From assembly GCF_000156355.1 (NCBI RefSeq), contig NZ_GG657900.1:59008-94837 (forward strand): 35,830 nucleotides of DNA. Reading direction: 5' to 3'. This DNA comes from Methylophaga thiooxydans DMS010. Its GTDB lineage: Bacteria > Pseudomonadota > Gammaproteobacteria > Nitrosococcales > Methylophagaceae. The notes below the pieces were generated by a model, which was not told where the DNA came from, ran no database searches, and worked only from the letters and a program-made list of their open reading frames with translations. The translations under genes were made by a program, and so were the position numbers. Positions 27,029-35,830 of the stretch are shown piece by piece (the stretch's first letter is position 1; every line of letters starts with the position of its first letter).

Positions 27029-27496
27029 TTACTTATCCTCAGAATCAACTTTTTTCATTCGTTCAATTTCTTCACGAAATTCATTAACATCCTGAAAGCT
27101 ACGATAGACAGACGCAAATCGCACATAAGCAACTTCGTCCAGCTCTCTCAGTGCATCCATTACCCAGTCCCCCACCAGGCGGCTATCGACTTCGCGTTCA
27201 CCGGCAGCCCACAAACGACGGGTAATTGTTTTCACTGCTGTATCGACAGCATCAATACTGACGGGCCGTTTTTCCAATGCTCGCATAAACCCGGCACGAA
27301 GCTTATTCTCATCGAATAACTCGCGGGAGCGATCTCGTTTAATCAAACGCGGGAGACTCAGCTCTGCAGTTTCATACGTAGTGAAGCGCTCGTTACACTC
27401 CACACACATACGACGTCGGCGGATGGCATCGCCCTCCGCCGACAGACGTGAATCCACGACTTTTGAATCATCTGCACCACAAAAAGGACAGCGCAT
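27029..27496 (-). CDS. nrdR: Transcriptional repressor NrdR
   Basis: A protein of 155 residues. A zinc ribbon has Cys3, Cys6, Cys31 and Cys34, followed by an ATP-cone domain (about residues 49-139). NrdR senses dATP/ATP and represses ribonucleotide reductase genes; no nrd gene or NrdR-box pair is seen in this window. It lies 13 bases after glyA and about 100 bases before ribD, an order frequent in Proteobacteria. Confidence 0.97.
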   Translation of the reverse strand: MRCPFCGADDSKVVDSRLSAEGDAIRRRRMCVECNERFTTYETAELSLPRLIKRDRSRELFDENKLRAGFMRALEKRPVSIDAVDTAVKTITRRLWAAGEREVDSRLVGDWVMDALRELDEVAYVRFASVYRSFQDVNEFREEIERMKKVDSEDK

Positions 27497-27509
27497 CAGT
27501 TATCCAAGA

Positions 27510-28763
27510 TTATGAGTAAACAGGTAAGCGGTCGCAAACAGCAACCACTTTGCTCTTCACTTCGTTAATGACTTTTTCGCCACCACCAGCATCGATAACA
27601 TCACACATCCAGTTCGCCAGATCACGGCATTCCGCTTCTTTAAAACCCCGTGTTGTTACTGCAGGGGTACCGACACGAATGCCCGATGTCACGAAAGGTG
27701 ATTGAGGATCATTCGGTACGGCATTTTTATTGACAGTGATATGCGCTGCACCTAACCAAGCATCAACTTCTTTACCTGTCAAACCGGCTTCAATAAAGCT
27801 GACTAGGAATAAGTGATCATCAGTACCACTAGAGACGACATCGTAACCACGTGTCATAAAGACATCGGCCATCACTTTGGCGTTTTTAATGACTTGCTGT
27901 TGGTAGCTTTTGAACTCCGGCAACATGGCTTCTTTGAATGCAACTGCTTTTGCAGCAATTACATGCATCAGCGGACCACCTTGGAAGCCAGGGAATACAG
28001 CAGAGTTCAGTTTTTTCTCAATGTCTGGATTAGATTTTGCCAGAATCAAACCACCACGAGGACCACGCAGGGTTTTATGAGTTGTGGTCGTTGTCACGTC
28101 AGCAATATTGACTGGGTTAGGGTATAAACCAGTAGCAACTAAACCAGCGATGTGCGCCATATCGACTAGTAGAAAAGCGCCCACCGAATCAGCGATATCA
28201 CGGAATTTTTGCCAATCAATCACGCGCGAATAAGCTGAGAATCCTGCTACAACCATTTTTGGTTTATGTTCTTGAGCTAAAGCGGCCACTTCATCGTAAT
28301 CAATTTCACCGGTTTCTGTGTTGATACCATAAGAAACAGAGTTATAAATCTTGCCTGAAGCGCTGACTTTTGCGCCATGTGTCAGGTGTCCACCGTGAGC
28401 CAGACTCATACCCAGAATCGTATCACCAGGTTGTAACAGAGCAAGGTATACAGCGGCATTGGCTTGTGAGCCTGAATGCGGTTGCACATTAGCGTAATCG
28501 GCACCGAACAGCTCTTTTGCACGTGCGATGGCGATATCTTCGACAGTATCAACGTGTTCACAACCACCGTAATAACGTTTGCCCGGATAACCTTCGGCAT
28601 ATTTATTGGTCAAAGATGAGCCCTGCGCTTGCATTACACGTGGGCTGGTGTAGTTTTCAGATGCAATCAGTTCGATATGATCTTCCTGACGCTGATCTTC
28701 TGCATTAATCGCATTGAACACTTCATCGTCAAAGCCAGCGATGGTCATGTTTTTCTTGTACAC
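27510..28763 (-). CDS. glyA: Serine hydroxymethyltransferase
   Basis: A protein of 417 residues. The PLP lysine is Lys230 in [15 protein letters not shown]. The N-terminal [12 protein letters not shown] and the central [13 protein letters not shown] segment are typical SHMT. It converts serine and THF to glycine and methylene-THF, feeding purine, methionine and pantothenate synthesis. The start given is GTG at 28763, preceded by GGGGA five bases upstream; an ATG five codons downstream (28748) is possible but has a weaker site. It begins the run glyA-nrdR-rib. Confidence 0.97.
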   Translation of the reverse strand: MYKKNMTIAGFDDEVFNAINAEDQRQEDHIELIASENYTSPRVMQAQGSSLTNKYAEGYPGKRYYGGCEHVDTVEDIAIARAKELFGADYANVQPHSGSQANAAVYLALLQPGDTILGMSLAHGGHLTHGAKVSASGKIYNSVSYGINTETGEIDYDEVAALAQEHKPKMVVAGFSAYSRVIDWQKFRDIADSVGAFLLVDMAHIAGLVATGLYPNPVNIADVTTTTTHKTLRGPRGGLILAKSNPDIEKKLNSAVFPGFQGGPLMHVIAAKAVAFKEAMLPEFKSYQQQVIKNAKVMADVFMTRGYDVVSSGTDDHLFLVSFIEAGLTGKEVDAWLGAAHITVNKNAVPNDPQSPFVTSGIRVGTPAVTTRGFKEAECRDLANWMCDVIDAGGGEKVINEVKSKVVAVCDRLPVYS

Positions 28764-28872
28764 AGTATTCCCCTGTCTCTACTGTAAAATGGGACATTAT
28801 TCTATCTCACAACGTCGCCGTCATCTATGGCATAGTGACAGTTTTATCAGCATGGGGACGCATTAACACATC

Positions 28873-29736
28873 ATGAAAATCGGATTAATCGGTACAGGCC
28901 TGATGGGACAAGCGTTAGCAACGCATTTACTGGCAGAAAGTCAGCCGCTAATCGTCTATAACCGTAGCACTGAAAAAAGTGATGAGCTACGTGAACGTGG
29001 TGCCGAGGTTGCACTATCTGCGCAACAAGTCGTGGAAGAAAGCACTATTTGCTTATTGTTTCTCAGTGATGCTGACGCGATTCATATGGTGTTTGACTCC
29101 ATCGCACCAGCGGCCTTTGATAGCACGCTTTTGATTCAAATGGGTACTATCGCACCGGAAGAATCACGTGAGCTTGCTCAACGGGTTCAGGCCATGGAAG
29201 GACGTTACCTTGAATGTCCGGTCTTGGGCAGTCTTCCAGAAGCACGTAGCGGCAAATTAATTTTGATGGCAGGTGGCAACAAAGCTGATTACCAAACAGC
29301 GCTTCCTCTGCTGCAGCTAATAGGTCATGAACCGCAACATATTGGTGATCTCGGTCAAGGTGCTACGGTCAAACTGGCGATGAATCAATTGATCGCAGGG
29401 CTGACAGCAAGCTTTGCTTTGAGTCTGGCATTAGTCGAAAAAGAAGGCATCCAGACCGAACAGTTTATGAAAATTGTCCGTGACAGCGCGTTGTATGCAC
29501 CGACTTTTGATAAGAAGTTGAGCCGTATGTTGGATCGTGATTTCGCCAATCCGAATTTTCCCACCAAACATTTGGCTAAAGATACACGTTTATTCCTGTC
29601 TGTTGCTGATGAGCTGGGGCTAAATACCAGTGCCTTGCAAGGTATTGAGGCCTTACTACAAGAGACGCTGAAAATGGGACTCGACAATACCGACTACTCA
29701 GCCTTGATGGCTGCCGTATCACCGGATAAGAAATAA
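28873..29736 (+). CDS. NAD(P)-dependent beta-hydroxyacid dehydrogenase family protein
   Basis: A protein of 287 residues. The Rossmann motif GLIGTGLMGQALATHL opens the protein, and Lys167 in GATVKLAMNQ is the catalytic lysine of the beta-HAD family. This family includes 3-hydroxyisobutyrate dehydrogenase, tartronate semialdehyde reductase and GLYR-type succinic/glyoxylate semialdehyde reductases; the substrate cannot be chosen from the sequence. It is transcribed away from glyA (109-base shared upstream gap) and towards purA, and ends in a shared terminator. Confidence 0.88.
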   Translation: MKIGLIGTGLMGQALATHLLAESQPLIVYNRSTEKSDELRERGAEVALSAQQVVEESTICLLFLSDADAIHMVFDSIAPAAFDSTLLIQMGTIAPEESRELAQRVQAMEGRYLECPVLGSLPEARSGKLILMAGGNKADYQTALPLLQLIGHEPQHIGDLGQGATVKLAMNQLIAGLTASFALSLALVEKEGIQTEQFMKIVRDSALYAPTFDKKLSRMLDRDFANPNFPTKHLAKDTRLFLSVADELGLNTSALQGIEALLQETLKMGLDNTDYSALMAAVSPDKK

Positions 29737-29739
29737 AAA

Positions 29740-29761
29740 AAAGCCCTCTTTCGAGGGCTTT
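29740..29761. terminator. Bidirectional rho-independent terminator
   Basis: AAAGCCCTC pairs with GAGGGCTTT around a TTTC loop, with an A run on the left and T on the right. It sits between the stops of the dehydrogenase and purA, so it can end transcription from both sides. Confidence 0.88.
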
Positions 29762-29766
29762 AATAT

Positions 29767-32245
<2,479 letters not shown>

Positions 32246-32251
32246 GTCGCG

Positions 32252-32449
32252 TTAATTAATCCAGTATAGAAAGATCAGACCTGCAAGCATGCTAAAAAAA
32301 CCAATCAGACGGACTTGTCTGTCTGGCATAGCAGCCATTTGCAGAAGTGCACGTTTGAACACAGTCGGGTTGAGAAACGGCATGATGCCCTCAATAACAA
32401 GCATCAATGCCGTTGCAACCCACAGACTGTGTATCAGGTCTGCACTCAC
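32252..32449 (-). CDS. DUF2065 small membrane protein (YjeT-like)
   Basis: A protein of 65 residues with two hydrophobic segments (about 7-26 and 46-64). The sequence LWVATALMLVIEGIMPFLNP and the final GLIFLYWIN match DUF2065, which is found just after hflC in many gammaproteobacteria. Function is unknown; the location suggests a link with the HflKC membrane complex. The start is GTG, overlapping the hflC TGA stop as GTGA. Confidence 0.9.
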   Translation of the reverse strand: MSADLIHSLWVATALMLVIEGIMPFLNPTVFKRALLQMAAMPDRQVRLIGFFSMLAGLIFLYWIN

Positions 32450-33318
32450 TGTGCAGACAAAGAGGAGTCGCTAAAGCGATCGAAAAAATCACCTGTCGGT
32501 TCAATGACCAACATATCATCACCTTGGAAGATATTTTGGTAAGCGCTCAAACGACGGTAAAGACCGTAGAAATCTTCATTTTGGCCATACGCCTCAGCAT
32601 AGATTTCTGTCGCTCGTGCATCACCTTCACCACGCAGATTTTCGGCATCACGACGAGCTTCAGCTAAAATCACTGCACGTTGACGATCCGCATCAGAGCG
32701 AATTTCTTCAGCTTTCTCCGCACCTTGAGAACGAAGTTCTTTGGCAACACGCTCACGTTCAGCTTCCATACGCGTGTATACCGATGAGCTTACTTCTTGT
32801 GGCAGGTCGATACGCTTAATACGTACATTTGAAATGGAGATACCAAAGCCTTCCGCTACGCGGTTAGCTTCTTTCAGAATATCTTTAACCATGGTGACAC
32901 GGTCACCTGATACCACTTCTTGAATCGTCCGTCGACCAAACTCGGCACGCAAACCATCTTTGATGATCTGAGATAAACGCAGTGCTGCACGCTCTTCATC
33001 GCCACCCATAGAGGTGTAGTAAGTCGCCACGTCCGCAATACGCCACATGATGAATGAATCCACGATAACGTTTTTCTTTTCACCCGTCAGATAGCGTGCA
33101 GGTTGGGCATCCAAAGCCATTTCACGGGCTTCGAACTTACGCACTTCATTAACAAAAGGAATTTTGAAATGCAGGCCTGGCTCGTAATCAGAGCGTTCAA
33201 TTTGCCCCAATCTCAACAATAAAGCTTTCTGACGTTCATCAACGATAAACATAGAAGATGTCAGGGTAATCAGTACGAAAGCGACCAGTACTAAAATCAG
33301 TGTCATACGTGAACTCAT
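32446..33318 (-). CDS. hflC: HflC, SPFH/band-7 modulator of FtsH protease
   Basis: A protein of 290 residues starting MSSRMTLILVLVAFVLI, an N-terminal transmembrane anchor, then an SPFH (band 7) domain (about 25-190) and a long charged helix rich in Glu, Arg and Ala. With HflK it forms a large periplasmic-facing assembly around FtsH that tunes degradation of membrane proteins. GAGG lies 8 bases before the ATG at 33318. A longer upstream frame inside hflK is not used. It starts one base after the hflK stop, so it should normally be coupled to hflK, which is disrupted in this sequence. Confidence 0.95.
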   Translation of the reverse strand: MSSRMTLILVLVAFVLITLTSSMFIVDERQKALLLRLGQIERSDYEPGLHFKIPFVNEVRKFEAREMALDAQPARYLTGEKKNVIVDSFIMWRIADVATYYTSMGGDEERAALRLSQIIKDGLRAEFGRRTIQEVVSGDRVTMVKDILKEANRVAEGFGISISNVRIKRIDLPQEVSSSVYTRMEAERERVAKELRSQGAEKAEEIRSDADRQRAVILAEARRDAENLRGEGDARATEIYAEAYGQNEDFYGLYRRLSAYQNIFQGDDMLVIEPTGDFFDRFSDSSLSAQ

Positions 33319-33319
33319 T

Positions 33320-34513
33320 TTAGCGACCTCCTCTGCTACGAACGTCATCACGTGACGCGCTAGATGATGACGAAGAATTAGTGTTTGATGATGGGTAGTT
33401 AAGGCTATCCAGATCCAAACGAGTTGGATTGCTTGAACGGTTACCACTTAAGCGATCTAATGGTAGATACAACACATTACTACCGCCGTTTTCCACATCA
33501 ACCATTACTTTCTGGCTTTTCGAGTAAACAGACTCCATCGCATCAAGATACAAACGCTCCATAGTAACTGCAGGTGCTTTGTTGTACTCTCGCATTACCT
33601 GAGTAAAGCGACTCGCGTCACCTTCTGCTTTAGCAATAATCTGGCTCTTGTAGGCTTCTGCTTCTTGAAGAATACGGAAAGCCTGACCGCGGCGCTTTCC
33701 GGCAAAATGTCATTTGAATAAGCTTCTGCCTGATTCTTTTGACGAACTTCGTCCTCCACGAGCTTTACCACATCAGCAAACGCTGCCTGAACTGCTCGGG
33801 TGGCTGTACGTCCTGCATGTTGACGCTGGTAACTAATAACCCCCGTCATGGGCATCGAGCATTGATTGCAGCAGTTGTTCCGTACTATTTGCAATGGCAC
33901 TTCGTCCTTCTGTCAAAACGAAGTCCATATCAGAGCGACCTACCGTTTCACGTACCGCACTTTCCATCATCTGACGAAGAATCAAATCAGGATTACGTAC
34001 GTTGAAGAGATATTTGCCAGCATCTTGAACACGGTATTGCACAGCAATTTTTAAGTCGATGATGTTTTCATCTTTCGTCAACATTAATGCTTCTGAATGA
34101 ATCGTACCGCCGTTACGTGAACCGTTTGAGCGATAACCAATTTCCGCTGTACGAATTTCTTCTACATTAACCTTTTCAACTTTTTCAATCGGATAAGGTA
34201 AATGCCAGTGTGGACCAGGCATGGTTGAGGTTGCATATTGCCCGAAACGAAGCACGACACCTCGTTCGGCAGGGTCAACAATGTAAACACCCGACAATAA
34301 CCAGATAATAGCGATGATTGCTGCAATCAGTCCAAGGCCGTAAGAACCTGCGTTGGAGTTGTTATTGCCGCCACTCGAGCCGCCTTTGCCACCGAATAGT
34401 CCGCCGAGCTTACGCTGCATATTACGGACGACTTCATCTAAATCAGGTGGACCGTCATTACCACGATTACCCCACGGGTCTTTATCACCACTACCGGGTT
34501 CATTCCAAGCCAT
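33320..34513 (-). pseudogene. hflK: HflK, SPFH/band-7 protein, broken by three apparent frame changes
   Basis: Starts MAWNEPGSGDKDPWG with GGAG seven bases upstream; a Gly-rich N-terminus, one transmembrane helix and the SPFH domain are intact to LDAHD. The frame then changes three times. Around the C5 run at 33840-33844 the expected continuation LLVTSVNMQDVQPPEQ is in another frame. Near 33789-33795 the frame shifts again, to QAAFADVV and QAEAYSNDILP. Near 33688-33703 it shifts a third time, to RGQAFRILQEAEAYKSQ and on to the normal end. All pieces are conserved in sequence and order, so local sequencing errors are as likely as true decay. Confidence 0.85.
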
Positions 34514-34605
34514 GTAGCTCTCCAATATGAGAAAACAGAGAAAATTGCTTTAAAAAAAGACTATTTTACGGAGATGGGCGGTATACGCAACCAAAACCGT
34601 GATCG

Positions 34606-35748
34606 TCAGTTCAGATAGTCAGACTGATCTTGCTGCGGAAAATATTCCTGTAGAGCCTGTCGCAGGAGTTCCAGCCCTTCACCTGATTTTGCTGATAACC
34701 AAATACGGTGGATGTTACCATCAGCATTGCGCTCAATTCGCGGCTTCATACCATCAACATTATCAATTTTGTTATAAATAATGAGCTGCGGTAATTCATG
34801 TGCTTCGATTTGCTTGAGTACATCATTAACGTGATGAATTAACTCTTCACGGTCACCTGATGCACAGTCCACAACATGCAACAATAAAGCGGCATCACGC
34901 GTTTCTTCTAGGGTCGAACTGAACGATTCAACCAAGTCATGCGGCAAATCACGAATGAAACCAACCGTATCAGCCAGAATCAGCATCTCGGTGTCATGTA
35001 ACTTGACCCGACGCAATGTTGGATCCAATGTTGCAAACAAGCGATCATCGGCGTAGACCTCAGCAGACGTAACCTTATTGAACAGAGTCGACTTACCCAT
35101 GTTGGTGTAGCCCACCAAAGAAACGACTGGCACACCACCACGTTGACGAGAACGTCTGCCCTGCTCACGTTGCGAACGCACCTTGTCCAGTTTCTTCTTT
35201 AAGGTTTTGATGCGTTGACCAAGTAAACGGCGATCAGTTTCTAACTGCGTTTCACCGGGGCCACGCATACCAATCCCGCCTTTTTGTCTCTCAAGGTGAG
35301 TCCAGCCACGAATAAGACGTGTCGATAGATGCTGTAGCTGAGCAAGCTCTACCTGAAGTTTACCTTCATGGGAGCGGGCTCTACGGGCAAAGATGTCTAA
35401 GATCAGGCCAGTTCTGCCTAGCACGCGACACTTCAGCTTGTGCTCAAGATTGCGCTCCTGACTGGGCGAAAGTTCATGATTAAAAATCACCAACGCCGCA
35501 TGCGAAGCATGCACAAATTCGGCGACTTCATCGACTTTACCGCTGCCAGCAAAATACTTCGGATCTGGACGGTGACGCTTACCTTCTACCAGAGCCGCGA
35601 TATTGGCGCCTGTTGAACCAACCAACTCTTTGAATTCCATTTGTGATTCATCGTAGTCAGGATCGTTGAAATTAAGATGTACCAGTACAACTGCTTCTTT
35701 GTCCGATAAATCGTCAAAAGCCGCGTTACTATCAGGGCGATCAAACAA
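34606..35748 (-). CDS. hflX: GTPase HflX
   Basis: A protein of 380 residues. The HflX N-terminal domain is followed by the glycine-rich GGIGMRGPGETQLETDRR signature (from about residue 157). The GTPase domain has G1 GYTNMGKST (213-221), G3 DTVGFIRDLP and G4 NKID. HflX binds the 50S subunit and rescues or splits stalled ribosomes after stress. It is shorter than E. coli HflX (426), mainly at the C-terminus. The start is TTG at 35748 with AGGAG about 8 bases upstream. It is 11 bases after the hfq stop, and hflK follows. Confidence 0.95.
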   Translation of the reverse strand: MFDRPDSNAAFDDLSDKEAVVLVHLNFNDPDYDESQMEFKELVGSTGANIAALVEGKRHRPDPKYFAGSGKVDEVAEFVHASHAALVIFNHELSPSQERNLEHKLKCRVLGRTGLILDIFARRARSHEGKLQVELAQLQHLSTRLIRGWTHLERQKGGIGMRGPGETQLETDRRLLGQRIKTLKKKLDKVRSQREQGRRSRQRGGVPVVSLVGYTNMGKSTLFNKVTSAEVYADDRLFATLDPTLRRVKLHDTEMLILADTVGFIRDLPHDLVESFSSTLEETRDAALLLHVVDCASGDREELIHHVNDVLKQIEAHELPQLIIYNKIDNVDGMKPRIERNADGNIHRIWLSAKSGEGLELLRQALQEYFPQQDQSDYLN

Positions 35749-35759
35749 TCAAAGTGCTC

Positions 35760-35830
35760 CTATTCTTCTTGCGAGAAATTAACATTACGCGAGGGAACGA
35801 TAGTAGAAATAGCGTGTTTGTATACCATTT
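35760..35830 (-). CDS. hfq: RNA chaperone Hfq, C-terminal end (truncated by window edge)
   Basis: The last 22 codons of a reading frame that enters from the right edge. VYKHAISTIVPSR is the diagnostic end of the Hfq Sm2 motif (YKHAIST), followed by a very short tail, NVNFSQEE. Hfq is a hexameric RNA chaperone for small RNAs. Order hfq-hflX-hflK-hflC is standard in gammaproteobacteria. Because the tail after the Sm core is only about ten residues, this is a short-tailed Hfq. Confidence 0.93.
   Translation of the reverse strand, partial: MVYKHAISTIVPSRNVNFSQEE

Noticed and set aside
28764..28872. Divergent gap between glyA and the dehydrogenase, checked for a PurR-like operator
   Set aside because: No palindrome resembling the PurR site was found, and no convincing -35/-10 pair could be set.

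Overview
The window reads as a stretch of chromosome from a gammaproteobacterium, probably a free-living marine or brackish species. A Methylophaga-like or other Thiotrichales-type organism would fit, but this is an impression from gene content and order, not a phylogeny. Supporting points are the Proteobacteria-type order hfq-hflX-hflK-hflC-DUF2065-hisZ-purA, the cluster pcnB-folK-dNK-panB-panC-panD, the order glyA-nrdR-ribD-ribE-ribBA, and a membrane pyrophosphatase with residues of the cation-dependent subfamily. I see no mobile element, prophage, CRISPR array, tRNA or rRNA. Genes are tightly packed and no gene-free stretch exceeds about 150 bases.

Layout. 1-2534 (minus): clpA (5' end only), clpS, monothiol glutaredoxin grxD, serB and soluble pyrophosphatase ppa, with a strong terminator between ppa and serB. 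2627-3610 (minus): a 56-residue rubredoxin behind a TSUP (TauE/SafE) permease. 3760-7152 (plus): membrane pyrophosphatase hppA with a UUCG-loop terminator, then a MATE exporter whose start is probably TTG. 7153-8246 (minus): a small Arg/Asp-rich protein and an RluA-family pseudouridine synthase. 8301-13860 (plus): DUF4124 protein, MIF-like tautomerase, proS, class I fumarase, CopD-like membrane protein, lytic transglycosylase and a small unknown protein. 13849-17506 holds a retropepsin-like protease (minus), a short NAD-dependent epimerase-like protein (plus), a YchJ SEC-C protein (plus) and a two-domain OlsF-like acyltransferase (minus).

17616-28763 (minus) is biosynthetic. The pcnB-folK-dNK-panB-panC-panD run makes pantothenate, a folate intermediate and deoxynucleotides. 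The glyA-nrdR-ribD-ribE-ribBA-lpxB-rnhB run links one-carbon, riboflavin and lipid A synthesis to replication housekeeping. A beta-hydroxyacid dehydrogenase (plus, 28873-29736) ends in a terminator shared with purA. 29767-35830 (minus) is hfq (3' end)-hflX-hflK-hflC-DUF2065-hisZ-purA.

The most notable points are: (i) hflK is broken by three closely spaced one-base frame changes in a conserved region; (ii) hppA carries the Ala/Gly pair and Glu position typical of K+-dependent, often Na+-pumping, enzymes; (iii) the GTP cyclohydrolase II half of ribBA has lost its zinc cysteines; (iv) the OlsF-like gene has a long hairpin covering its ribosome binding site; (v) the epimerase-like gene may start at a non-canonical AUC codon; (vi) unusual start codons are common. 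The window is mainly housekeeping, and I do not see a convincing new multi-gene system.
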